From Miltoncostaeales bacterium (GTDB lineage Bacteria > Actinomycetota > Thermoleophilia > Miltoncostaeales > Miltoncostaeaceae), in assembly GCA_030833665.1 (NCBI GenBank), contig JAURGT010000017.1, forward strand, positions 1 to 32,866: a stretch of DNA of 32,866 bases. Direction: 5' to 3'. Below are positions 7,270 through 14,473 of this stretch, in pieces. A program made the translations under genes and the position numbers. The notes beneath the pieces are model-generated. The model saw only the letters and a list, made by a program, of their open reading frames with translations, was not told the DNA's origin and ran no database searches. The first letter of the stretch is position 1, and every line of letters begins with the position of its first letter.

Positions 7270-8040
7270 CTACTTCAGTCCCGAGCGCTCCAGCACGTCA
7301 GCGGGATCCATGACGAGCCCCACGAAGAACGGCCCGAACTCGCCGAACCGGGTGGACACCTCGTCGAAGCGCATCTCGTAGACGATCTCCTTGAGCGCGG
7401 CGAGGTCGTCGCTGAACAGCGTGACTCCCCACTCCCAGTCGTCGAGGCCCGTGGAGCCGGTGATCAGCTGGGTGACGCGCCCGGCGAACTTCCGGCCGAG
7501 CGTGCCATGGCCCATCATCAGGGCCTTGCGCTCGTCGAACGACAGGGCGTACCAGTTGTCATCGCCTTCACGGCGCTTGCTCATGGGGTAGAAGCACAGG
7601 AGCTTGCGCACGGGCAGGTCGGGGTGCACGCGCATCTCGCGGTAGTGCGCGATGCGCTCATTCCACTCGGCGAGCTTGCCCTCCAGGTCGTCCTCGCCGA
7701 GCTCCACGAGCCGCGCGCGCTCGTCGTCCTCGGTGGCGCGGTACTCGCTCTCCTCCGTGACGGACAGGTACGTGTACACCACGTCCACGGGTCCGGCGGT
7801 GACGCCCTTCACCGCGACGTCGAGGTCGTGAAGGTTCGGGGCGACGAGCATGACGCCGAAGTCGGCACGGCCGCCCAGCACCGAGAAGGCCCGCACCTGG
7901 TTCTCGGGCGCGGCCTCGGTGAAGGCGCGCAGCGCGGCCTGGATCGGCAGGCCGGTGCCGTCATCGGGACGCGCCCTCAGCATGAGGTGCGCCACGCCCC
8001 AGCCGCTGCTGGGCACCACGGATTCGTGCGGGGAACTCAC
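7270..8040 (-). CDS. hemQ: HemQ, coproheme decarboxylase (chlorite dismutase-like)
   Basis: A 256-residue chlorite-dismutase-fold protein of the HemQ type, which decarboxylates coproheme III to haem b in the coproporphyrin-dependent haem pathway of Gram-positive bacteria. Diagnostic stretches are FYPMSKRREGDDNWYALS, then ERKALMMGHGTLGRKF with the proximal haem-binding His, and LITGSTGLDDWEWGVTLFSDD. The position used by chlorite dismutases for the distal Arg is not recognisable as such, which supports HemQ rather than a true chlorite dismutase. The GTG at 8040 gives a normal N-terminus and has a TACCGT -10 seven bases upstream. It diverges from a small unknown gene with 41 bases between starts. 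No other haem genes are seen here. Confidence 0.9.
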   Translation of the reverse strand: MSSPHESVVPSSGWGVAHLMLRARPDDGTGLPIQAALRAFTEAAPENQVRAFSVLGGRADFGVMLVAPNLHDLDVAVKGVTAGPVDVVYTYLSVTEESEYRATEDDERARLVELGEDDLEGKLAEWNERIAHYREMRVHPDLPVRKLLCFYPMSKRREGDDNWYALSFDERKALMMGHGTLGRKFAGRVTQLITGSTGLDDWEWGVTLFSDDLAALKEIVYEMRFDEVSTRFGEFGPFFVGLVMDPADVLERSGLK

Positions 8041-8047
8041 GGGGGTG

Positions 8048-8053
8048 ACGGTA
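8048..8053 (-). promoter_or_regulatory. -10 element for hemQ
   Basis: TACCGT on the minus strand is separated by 7 bases (CACCCCC) from the GTG start of hemQ. There is no Shine-Dalgarno sequence, so a leaderless mRNA is likely. Confidence 0.5.
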
Positions 8054-8069
8054 GCGCAGCCCCGACCGC

Positions 8070-8075
8070 TACCGT
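8070..8075 (+). promoter_or_regulatory. -10 element for the small gene at 8082
   Basis: TACCGT, identical to the -10 of the divergent hemQ, lies 6 bases before the GTG start. The two -10 elements are 16 bases apart on opposite strands, so expression of hemQ and this gene may be linked. Confidence 0.5.
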
Positions 8076-8081
8076 GACCGC

Positions 8082-8369
8082 GTGAGCGATCCCGAGACCT
8101 TTGACCCCGGGGGCAGGTTCCGCGCCGAGGTGGCCGCGTCGAGGCTGACCGACCCCATGCCGGGCATCGAGGTGCTGGCCGGCGAGCTCGGCGTGCCGGT
8201 GGACGACGTGGTGCACCACGCCCTGGTGCGGTGGAGCAGCGCCGGCTCGGAGGCGCTCATGGCCGCCCCGCCGGAGATGCTCGTGGCGCTGCGCGACGCC
8301 GCTGATGCCGGCGACGTGCACCGCGTCCAGGGCATCGTGGCCGCACTGCTGGCCGGATGGGATTCATGA
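8082..8369 (+). CDS. Small acidic hypothetical protein
   Basis: A 95-residue, mostly helical acidic protein starting MSDPETFDPGGRFRAEV. I do not recognise the family with certainty. It has no signal peptide, cysteine or membrane segment, so it should be cytoplasmic. Coding is supported by a GTG start with a TACCGT -10 six bases upstream and by the 4-base ATGA overlap with the following DUF427 gene, which implies co-translation. Confidence 0.7.
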   Translation: MSDPETFDPGGRFRAEVAASRLTDPMPGIEVLAGELGVPVDDVVHHALVRWSSAGSEALMAAPPEMLVALRDAADAGDVHRVQGIVAALLAGWDS

Positions 8370-8866
8370 GGCTGCCGTGGCCCGATCCCGACCCCATCGG
8401 CCCCGGCCAGGAGTCGGTATGGGACTACCCCCGTCCGCCCCGCGTGGAGCAGAGCGACCGGCACGTGGTGGTGCAGCTGGGCGACGTGGTGCTGGCCGAC
8501 ACCCGCCGCGCGTGGCGCGTGATGGAGACCAGCCACGCGCCCTCGTGGTACCTGCCGCCCGACGACATCGCCATGCAGCACCTGAGGCAGGCCCCGGGGC
8601 GCAGCATGTGCGAATGGAAGGGCCAGGCCGATTACCTCGACGTGGCGGTCGACGAGATCGTGGTGCCGCGAGTGGCCTGGCGCTACCGCAACCCGGTTCC
8701 CGCCTTCGCCCCCATCGCCGGTCACATCGCGTTCTACCCGGGTGCCGTGGAGTGCACGGTGGACGGCGAGGCAGCGAGTCCCCAGCCCGGGGGCTTCTAC
8801 GGCGGGTGGATCACCCCCGACGTGGTGGGCCCGTTCAAGGGCGGCGAGGGAACCCTGGGCTGGTGA
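8366..8866 (+). CDS. DUF427 family protein
   Basis: A 166-residue protein matching the DUF427 family, small proteins common in Actinobacteria with no established biochemical role. Family-like stretches are VVVQLGDVVLADTRRAWRVMETSHAPSWYLP, MCEWKGQADYLDV, AWRYRNPVPAFAPIAGHIAFYPG and the C-terminal GGFYGGWITPDVVGPFKGG. The ATG at 8366 is chosen over 8357 because it forms the usual 4-base overlap with the preceding gene. Its TGA stop directly abuts the TCA (stop complement) of the convergent oxidase gene, leaving no room for a separate terminator. Confidence 0.85.
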   Translation: MRLPWPDPDPIGPGQESVWDYPRPPRVEQSDRHVVVQLGDVVLADTRRAWRVMETSHAPSWYLPPDDIAMQHLRQAPGRSMCEWKGQADYLDVAVDEIVVPRVAWRYRNPVPAFAPIAGHIAFYPGAVECTVDGEAASPQPGGFYGGWITPDVVGPFKGGEGTLGW

Positions 8867-10435
8867 TCAGCCCCGCGGGCGCCTCAACGGGATGGCCTGG
8901 CGGAAGCGGAAGACCTCGTCGGGATCGAACCTGCGGCGGGTTTCGATGAGCCGGTCGAAGTTGCGGCCGTAGTACACCTGCGGGCGGTTCCGCTGGTCGG
9001 AGTCGATGTAGTTCACATACTTCTGCCCGCACACGTAGGGGGCCAGCGCCTTCTCGAACCGGCGCAGCCACTGCACCGCGGGCTCCTGCAGCTGGGGCTG
9101 CGGCCAGTAGGCCTCGTACTGCATCGAAAAGCGCATGTCGCGATGGGCGAAGGCTGTTGACGTCGCCGGCACGCGATTGATGGCGCCACCGTAGGAGTCG
9201 AGGATCATCATGCCGGTGCCCATGGCGGCGCCCTGCATCTGTCGCTCCATCACGTAGTCGCGGATCACCTCGGCGCCTGCACGGCTGAACGACGTGCCGG
9301 CCTTCACGTAGTCGGACTTCCCCCAGTGCGCCGTCCGCGTGATCTGGCCCTTGGGGTTCGCCTGCTGGCGTGCGCATTGCTCGGCTGCTTGAGCCGTGCA
9401 CTGCGCCCAGTACTGGATGAGCGAGGCGTAGGAAGCCGGCGTGATGGTGCGGCCGGTTGGGGTCACCTTGGCGAGCAGCGGGGCGAGGGTGGCCTCGAGC
9501 TGGGCCTGGCTGCCGATGAACTGCCCCGACACCTCGCAGATGGGGTTGGCGCCGTTCGCGTTGGTGATCGACGTGCAGATGCTGAACAGGCTGTCATCGG
9601 CCTGCCAGCACCAGTCCTGCCAGGCGAGGATGACGTCAGGGCACTCCGACCACGGAAAGGTGAGCAGGAAGTGCATGGCGGGCTCGGCGGGGTGCACCGC
9701 GATGTCGTACGAGGTGATGATGCCGAAGTTACCGCCCCCGCCCCCGCGGCAGGCCCAGTAGAGGTCGCGCTCGCCGCGCGGCCCGGCCTCGCGCACACGG
9801 CCGTCGGCGGTGACGATGCGCAGGCCCAGGACGTTGTCGGCCAGCGTTCCCCACTTGCGCGCCACCCAGCCCAAGCCGCCGCCCTGGGCAAGGCCGCCCA
9901 CCGACACCGTGGGGCACGTGCCGCCCGTGATCGTGAGCCCCTGCGGAGCGAGCTCGTGGTAGGTGACGCCCAGTGCAGCGCCTCCCCCGATGCGCGCGTA
10001 CGGCACACGACCGGACTTCGGCACCACCTGCGCGAGGTTCGTGAGGTCCACGATAAGGCCATCGTTCACCGTGGAATACCCCTGGTACGAGTGCCCTCCC
10101 GCGCGCGCGGTGATGAGCACGTCATTGCGCGCGGCCCAGCGCACCGCCTGCTGCACATCGCGCTCGTCCGCGGCGTAGAGCACGGCAAGCGGCCGGCGGC
10201 CGTCGAACCGCGGGTTGAAGATCTGCGCCGCGAGGCCGAGGGTGGCATTGGCCCGCGTGACCATGGGGCCCCGGGTCATGGCGCGCAGCTCGCGCACGAG
10301 GCGCGCATCACCCGATGCGCGCCGGGCGGCGGCCATCGACCATGAGGGAAGAGCCACGGCTCCGGCGGCGGCCGCCGCGCCCAGCAGCAACGTGCGGCGC
10401 GTGACGGGGATGCCGTCGGACGGGAGTCTGTCCAT
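8867..10435 (-). CDS. Secreted BBE-type FAD-linked oxidase (bicovalent flavin)
   Basis: A 522-residue berberine-bridge-enzyme-like oxidase. The N-terminus has a Tat-like signal: TRRTLLLG followed by an alanine-rich hydrophobic stretch to about residue 37. The PCMH-type FAD-binding domain contains RAGGHSYQGY with His115 and GGTCPTVSVGGLAQGGG with Cys174, the two residues that bind FAD covalently in bicovalent family members. The C-terminal BBE domain is visible in NYIDSDQ, YYGRNFDRLIETRRRFDPDEVFRF. Such enzymes oxidise carbohydrates or alcohols with O2; the substrate here is unknown. The ATG at 10435 is preferred because TAACCT lies 6 bases upstream, overlapping the stop of the aldose dehydrogenase gene. 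Confidence 0.9.
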   Translation of the reverse strand: MDRLPSDGIPVTRRTLLLGAAAAAGAVALPSWSMAAARRASGDARLVRELRAMTRGPMVTRANATLGLAAQIFNPRFDGRRPLAVLYAADERDVQQAVRWAARNDVLITARAGGHSYQGYSTVNDGLIVDLTNLAQVVPKSGRVPYARIGGGAALGVTYHELAPQGLTITGGTCPTVSVGGLAQGGGLGWVARKWGTLADNVLGLRIVTADGRVREAGPRGERDLYWACRGGGGGNFGIITSYDIAVHPAEPAMHFLLTFPWSECPDVILAWQDWCWQADDSLFSICTSITNANGANPICEVSGQFIGSQAQLEATLAPLLAKVTPTGRTITPASYASLIQYWAQCTAQAAEQCARQQANPKGQITRTAHWGKSDYVKAGTSFSRAGAEVIRDYVMERQMQGAAMGTGMMILDSYGGAINRVPATSTAFAHRDMRFSMQYEAYWPQPQLQEPAVQWLRRFEKALAPYVCGQKYVNYIDSDQRNRPQVYYGRNFDRLIETRRRFDPDEVFRFRQAIPLRRPRG

Positions 10436-10441
10436 CACCCG

Positions 10442-10447
10442 AGGTTA
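10442..10447 (-). promoter_or_regulatory. -10 element for the BBE-type oxidase
   Basis: TAACCT on the minus strand ends 6 bases before the ATG at 10435 and includes the TAA stop of the upstream gene. It could drive a leaderless transcript in addition to read-through from the dehydrogenase gene. Confidence 0.35.
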
Positions 10448-11569
10448 CCCGGTGATGCGCCGCACGCCCTTGTCGGTGACCACGTACACGTTGCCCGCGC
10501 GGTCCTCGCCGAAGGAGGTGACGCCGGGGATGCGCCCGAGGCGACGGGTGATGTCCTCGGGGGTGCCGGGCGACGTGGCGTCGATGGCCCACGCCTTCCC
10601 CGTGCACCAGTCGGCGTACACGTACTTCCCGGCAAGCGATGGCGCGCGCGGTCCCCGCACCACGTGGCCGCCGGTCACCGAGCAGTTGCCGTCAGCGTGC
10701 CGGTACTGGGCCACGGGGTCGGTCTCGCGGGCGCTGCGGGGTCCGCCCTTGAGGTCGTCGGTGCCCTCGCGCTTGCTCCAGCCGAAGTCGAGGCCGGCCT
10801 GACCGTTGCGCGCCACGTCGATCTCCTCTACCTCGTTCTGGCCGACGTCGCCGATCCAGAGGTCGCCGGTCACGCGGTCGAAGGCGATTCGCCACGGATT
10901 GCGCAGTCCGTAGGCCCAGATCTCCCGGCGCGCCCCGGGCTGGGCCGTGAACGGGTTGCCGACCGGGATCGCATAGCCGCGCCCCGCCTCGCGTCTGGAG
11001 GGGTCGATGCGCAGGACCTTGCCGAGCAGGGTGCCGAGGTTCTGCGCGCGGTTGCCGGGGTCGCTTCCGCCGCCCCCGTCGCCGAGCCCCACGTAGAGCA
11101 TGCCGTCGGGACCAAAGGCCAGCGCGCCGCCGTTGTGGTTCGGATACGGCTGGTCCTGCGAGAGCACCACCCGGGCCGTGCGCGGCGACACGCGGCGGAC
11201 GCCGGGCTTCGCGCGGAATTCCGCCACGCGGGTGTCGCCGCGGCGATCGGTGTAGTTCACGTACAAGCGGCCCGATCTGGCGAAGTCGGGCGCGAAGGCC
11301 AGGCCGAGCAGGCCCTGCTCGATGCCCTCGGATCCGACGCGATCGCGGATGTCCAACCATGGCGCACCGGGCTTCCCGTTGCGGCCGATGGGCCTGACTG
11401 TGCCCCGGCGCTCCACCACGAGCAGGCGCGACTCACCGGGCGCCTGCACCACCCCGAGGGCCCCGTCGAATCCCGAACCGACAGGCTGGAGGCCGAGCCC
11501 CATGGCCGACGATGCCGACGCCACGGCGATGGCCGCTCCCGCGGCGGTGATGGTGCCGTGCCACCTCAT
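10445..11569 (-). CDS. Secreted PQQ-type sugar (aldose/sorbosone) dehydrogenase
   Basis: A 374-residue six-bladed beta-propeller of the soluble glucose/sorbosone dehydrogenase family (YliI/Asd-like), which oxidises aldoses outside the cytoplasm using PQQ. A signal peptide covers about residues 1-25 (MRWHGTITAAGAAIAVASASS). Family hallmarks are EQGLLGLAFAPDF, LYVNYTD, QPYPNHNGGALAFGPDGMLYVGLGDGGGG, GKVLRIDPS, YAIPVGNPF, EIWAYGLRNPWRIAFDR, and GDLWIGDVGQNEVEEID. The NHNGG motif carries the catalytic His. The ATG at 11569 gives the signal peptide and has a TACCGT -10 six bases upstream. The BBE-type oxidase follows after 9 bases, so both secreted oxidoreductases are likely co-expressed. Confidence 0.92.
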   Translation of the reverse strand: MRWHGTITAAGAAIAVASASSAMGLGLQPVGSGFDGALGVVQAPGESRLLVVERRGTVRPIGRNGKPGAPWLDIRDRVGSEGIEQGLLGLAFAPDFARSGRLYVNYTDRRGDTRVAEFRAKPGVRRVSPRTARVVLSQDQPYPNHNGGALAFGPDGMLYVGLGDGGGGSDPGNRAQNLGTLLGKVLRIDPSRREAGRGYAIPVGNPFTAQPGARREIWAYGLRNPWRIAFDRVTGDLWIGDVGQNEVEEIDVARNGQAGLDFGWSKREGTDDLKGGPRSARETDPVAQYRHADGNCSVTGGHVVRGPRAPSLAGKYVYADWCTGKAWAIDATSPGTPEDITRRLGRIPGVTSFGEDRAGNVYVVTDKGVRRITG

Positions 11570-11575
11570 GGCCCG

Positions 11576-11581
11576 ACGGTA
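11576..11581 (-). promoter_or_regulatory. -10 element for the sugar dehydrogenase
   Basis: TACCGT on the minus strand is followed by exactly 6 bases (CGGGCC) and then the ATG. There is no Shine-Dalgarno sequence. Confidence 0.5.
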
Positions 11582-11615
11582 TCCCACCTTCGACCCGTGC
11601 AGGGCGGGTTTGGTG

Positions 11616-11870
11616 CTAGTTGACCTCGGCCGGCTCGATGACCGGCTGCACCACACGACTCACGGTGACCGGCAGCAAGCGCACGAACGCGTTGAGTTCC
11701 GGCACCGATGCACCGCCCCTGATGCCGTTCACCAACCGCAGAAGCACTGCGACCTCGCGGGGGCCCAGATCGGGGAGCACGGGTTCGAGTGCCTCGACCA
11801 GCTTGTCCTTCATGGCGGGATCAATCGTGGCGAGGGCGGATTCAAGATCGGGCGGAAGAGCATCAGACAT
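11616..11870 (-). CDS. Small acidic helical hypothetical protein
   Basis: An 84-residue protein with long amphipathic helices (DLESALATIDPAMKDKLVEALEPVLPDLGPREVAVLLRLVNGI). It has no cysteine, signal peptide or membrane segment. No family is recognised. It starts 9 bases after the stop of a 322-residue unknown gene on the same strand and has TAGAAT six bases before its ATG, so it may be expressed both in an operon and alone. Coding is plausible because the composition is protein-like and the start context repeats that of neighbouring real genes. Confidence 0.6.
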   Translation of the reverse strand: MSDALPPDLESALATIDPAMKDKLVEALEPVLPDLGPREVAVLLRLVNGIRGGASVPELNAFVRLLPVTVSRVVQPVIEPAEVN

Positions 11871-11876
11871 GCATCC

Positions 11877-11882
11877 ATTCTA
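11877..11882 (-). promoter_or_regulatory. -10 element for the 84-residue gene
   Basis: TAGAAT on the minus strand lies 6 bases before the ATG at 11870 and overlaps the TAG stop of the upstream gene. It suits a leaderless transcript. Confidence 0.35.
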
Positions 11883-12848
11883 CCCCACCAGCGGTCCGGT
11901 CCCGGCCGACGGGTCGGCGCATGACCCCCCGCATGCCGCGTGCAGGCGCCGCATGCGGGTGATGACCGACTGATGAGCCTCCGACGGGATAGGCCTTCCA
12001 GCGGCGAGCGCGCTGCCGAGGGCAGCCGACACCGAGCCAAGGGCGCGATCGGGCGCCACCGGGGCCGCGCGCATGCCCGCGGCGGCCATGGGTCGCAGCA
12101 CTTCGCGCTCGAGCCGCCCCGGCACCATGTCCGCGAGGAAGAAGGCGTCCCTCAGCATCGGGCCTGCGCCCGCATGGTCGACGAGCGCAACGAGCGGGCC
12201 CACGCGCCCGCCATCACGGGCGACCGCGAGCACCATCTGCTGCTGGCCGTCCGCGGAATGACCGCCCGCCACCCACGCCGCCGCGAGCCGCGGGTGCGCG
12301 AGCGCCCGCGCGACGGGCGACGCGGCGCGCGCCCCGCGCGCAAGCCGACGCGCCTCCCGCGCGGCACGGCCTGCGAGCACGGCCGCGCATGCGAGCAGGA
12401 GGTCGTCGGCGTCGCGTGTGCGGGCGTCGCGCATCGCCACGAGCAGCCGCTGCAGCACGCGGCCCGGCAGCACGACAGCGACCTCTTCTATGACGGCCTC
12501 CACGAGGTGGGCGCGCCTGAGCGCAATGACGTCGTGGGCAAGATCCGCCGGATGCGCCAGCCAGCCGCGAGGCCCCGGCGTGCGTGCGGCGAAGCGACGC
12601 AGGGCCGCCTCGCCATCGAGTTGGGCGCCGAGGTCGTCGAGGCACTCGCGCACCTGCGCGCACTGTGGCCGCCAGGATCGCGCCAGGCCCTCCTCCACTG
12701 CCCGGCGCGCGCCCACCTCGTCACCGGCGTCGAGACACGTGAGCGCATGGCGGTAGCTCTCGAGCGGACCCCGGCCCGGGTGAGGCGGAAGAGGCTCACT
12801 GGGTGGCTCAGGCACCCATGCGACGCTAGGCGTCCGCGGCGCACGCAT
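11880..12848 (-). CDS. Alanine/arginine-rich helical hypothetical protein
   Basis: A 322-residue protein of unknown family. After a proline-rich N-terminus (WVPEPPSEPLPPHPGRGPLE) the rest is almost entirely helical and rich in Ala, Arg and Leu, with an internal HSADGQQQMVLAVARDGGRV segment. There is no signal peptide or convincing membrane span. The start at 12848 (ATG) lies just 20 bases after the L,D-transpeptidase stop and excludes an arginine-rich upstream extension that would be the antisense of that gene. A long open frame exists on the opposite strand, but its low-complexity Arg/His-rich translation is typical of a shadow. A 322-residue size with repeated helices might suggest a repeat scaffold, but no repeat unit is clear. 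Confidence 0.65.
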   Translation of the reverse strand: MRAPRTPSVAWVPEPPSEPLPPHPGRGPLESYRHALTCLDAGDEVGARRAVEEGLARSWRPQCAQVRECLDDLGAQLDGEAALRRFAARTPGPRGWLAHPADLAHDVIALRRAHLVEAVIEEVAVVLPGRVLQRLLVAMRDARTRDADDLLLACAAVLAGRAAREARRLARGARAASPVARALAHPRLAAAWVAGGHSADGQQQMVLAVARDGGRVGPLVALVDHAGAGPMLRDAFFLADMVPGRLEREVLRPMAAAGMRAAPVAPDRALGSVSAALGSALAAGRPIPSEAHQSVITRMRRLHAACGGSCADPSAGTGPLVG

Positions 12849-12868
12849 GGCGCGCGCACCGTGTCGAC

Positions 12869-13696
12869 TCAGTTGCGGATGATCACCGAGGTGCCGCCGC
12901 GCACGAGGCGGGCGAGGCGCTGGATGTCGGCGTTGCGCATGCGGATGCACCCGTGACTCGCTGCCGTGCCGATGAGCTCGGGCTTGCTGGTGCCGTGGAT
13001 GGCAACGCGGCCGTTGCCGCCGGCGTACTCGTTGAGCACGTTCGAGAAGGCCGTGAGCGGCATCACGATGGGACCGAGGAACGCCTTGGGGTCACCGGTG
13101 GGAATCACCTCGGCCACGGCGAACCTTCCGAGCGGCGTGGGGGTCTCCGACTTCCCAACCGCCACGGGGAATGACCGCAGCTTGCGCATGCCGCGGTACA
13201 GGTGGAGCTTGCGGTCGCCCACGTCGATCACGACGCGCAGGCGAATAGGCCGGAACACCATGTCCGCTGCGCGCACCCAGGCCGTGCTGCCGTTGGGGCG
13301 CACCGGAAGCAGCACCTTCACCCAGCGCACGCCGGCGACCACCTTCACGCCGCGCACCTGCAACCACACCGGGCCGGCACCAAGCGGGGCGATGGGCTGA
13401 AGCAGGCGCAGGGGCTTGCCACCGGGCGACGGCATGGCGCGCGCGGTGGCCACCACCAGCAGGCGACCTGCCCACGAGCGCTTCGGATTCGGCGGCTGCA
13501 CCGGGGAGGGCGGGGCCACGGGCATGGGCTCGGGGGTGCTCGTGGGCTCCGGCACAGGGGTTGGGGCCGGGGGCGCTGCGGGCACCGGCTCGGCGGGCGT
13601 GGTACCCACGGGATCCTGCGCCATGGCGGCGCCAGAGGCCATCAGCAACGCCCCTGCGGCGCCAAGCATCACGAGCATCATGCGCATCCGTCCCAC
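12869..13696 (-). CDS. Secreted L,D-transpeptidase (YkuD domain)
   Basis: A 275-residue cell-wall enzyme that makes 3-3 cross-links in peptidoglycan or attaches proteins to it. Order of parts: a signal peptide ending near AMAQ (residue 27), a Pro/Ala/Glu-rich linker to about residue 75, an SH3-like region with VWLQVRGVKVVAGVRWVKVLLPVR, and a C-terminal YkuD domain starting RLRVVIDVGDRKLHLYRG. The catalytic signature is complete: VAIHGTSKPELIGTAASHGCIRMRN with His248 and Cys250. GTG at 13696 is chosen because TATCCT lies 6 bases upstream; ATG at 13687 is a close alternative and changes only three residues. It diverges from the DedA gene. Confidence 0.92.
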   Translation of the reverse strand: MGRMRMMLVMLGAAGALLMASGAAMAQDPVGTTPAEPVPAAPPAPTPVPEPTSTPEPMPVAPPSPVQPPNPKRSWAGRLLVVATARAMPSPGGKPLRLLQPIAPLGAGPVWLQVRGVKVVAGVRWVKVLLPVRPNGSTAWVRAADMVFRPIRLRVVIDVGDRKLHLYRGMRKLRSFPVAVGKSETPTPLGRFAVAEVIPTGDPKAFLGPIVMPLTAFSNVLNEYAGGNGRVAIHGTSKPELIGTAASHGCIRMRNADIQRLARLVRGGTSVIIRN

Positions 13697-13702
13697 GCGA
13701 CG

Positions 13703-13708
13703 AGGATA
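13703..13708 (-). promoter_or_regulatory. -10 element for the L,D-transpeptidase
   Basis: TATCCT on the minus strand is 6 bases before the GTG at 13696. The same spacing at neighbouring genes supports that start over the ATG at 13687. Confidence 0.45.
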
Positions 13709-13756
13709 GCCCACAAGGGCCTCTCCGCTGCACGGGGCGGTCCGGGCCCACCATGT

Positions 13757-13762
13757 CATCAT
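13757..13762 (+). promoter_or_regulatory. Possible -10 element for the DedA gene
   Basis: CATCAT sits 6 bases before the ATG at 13769, matching the spacing but not the first base of the TAnnnT pattern. No Shine-Dalgarno sequence is visible, so a leaderless start is plausible. Confidence 0.25.
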
Positions 13763-13768
13763 CCCGGC

Positions 13769-14473
13769 ATGGACCTCTCCTGGAGCGGCATCGCCTTCCC
13801 CGCCGCCACGGGGTTCTTCGAGCAGATCGGAGACTGGGCGGCCGAGTACGGCTACCTGGCCATCTTCCTGGTGGTCGCGGGCGACGGCATCTTCCCCATC
13901 CTCCCCGGTGAGACATCCATCGTGGCCGGCGCGGTGTTCGCCGCCGAGGGCGACCTCACGCTGTGGGGCGTCGTGGTGGTGGGCGCCGTGGGAGCGGTGG
14001 TGGGCGACTCCATCGCCTACTGGGTCGGGCGCGGGGGTGCGCCATGGATACGCCGCGCGATCACCCGCATGGCGGGAGAGCACCGCACCCACGCCGCCGA
14101 GCGGATGGTGCGGCGCCATGGGCCGGCGCTGGTCTTCACGGGCAGGTTCCTCCCGGGCATCCGGATCGGCATCAACATGGCGTGCGGCGCCGGCCAGATG
14201 TCCTATCGCAGGTTCCTGATGTTCGACATCGCCGGGGCAATCTGCTGGTCGCTCCAGGCGGCGCTCATCGGCTACTTCGCCGGCAAGGCGTTCGCCAACC
14301 AGATCTGGGTGGCGCTGGTGGTGGCGCTCGGCGTGGCGGCGCTCGTGGCGCTCTTCGTGATCATCCGCGAGCGCCGCATGGTGGCGCGCGAGGAGGCTCT
14401 CGAGGCTGCCGAGGACCGCGCGGCTACCCTTTCGACTGACCCCGCAACGGCAGTCTCCCGGGAGAATGCATGA
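13769..14473 (+). CDS. DedA family membrane protein
   Basis: A 234-residue inner-membrane protein of the DedA/SNARE-associated (VTT) family, which supports lipid flipping and envelope homeostasis. The N-terminal re-entrant region has the conserved acidic motif GDGIFPILPGETSIVAG. This is followed by transmembrane stretches, GDSIAYWVGRGGA, and the arginine-containing GRFLPGIRIGINMACGAGQMSYRRF motif typical of the family. Late hydrophobic segments (SLQAALIGYFAGKAFANQIWVALVVALGVAALVALFVII are the last two) are followed by a charged cytoplasmic tail. The stop overlaps the start of the next secreted protein by 4 bases (ATGA), which links this envelope protein to a set of exported or redox genes. 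Confidence 0.9.
   Translation: MDLSWSGIAFPAATGFFEQIGDWAAEYGYLAIFLVVAGDGIFPILPGETSIVAGAVFAAEGDLTLWGVVVVGAVGAVVGDSIAYWVGRGGAPWIRRAITRMAGEHRTHAAERMVRRHGPALVFTGRFLPGIRIGINMACGAGQMSYRRFLMFDIAGAICWSLQAALIGYFAGKAFANQIWVALVVALGVAALVALFVIIRERRMVAREEALEAAEDRAATLSTDPATAVSRENA

Noticed and set aside
11940-12956. Long plus-strand open frame antisense to the 322-residue minus-strand gene
   Set aside because: Its translation is rich in Arg, His and Gly with no coherent fold signal, as expected for an antisense frame in GC-rich DNA, while the minus-strand frame fits between its neighbours with an ATG start.
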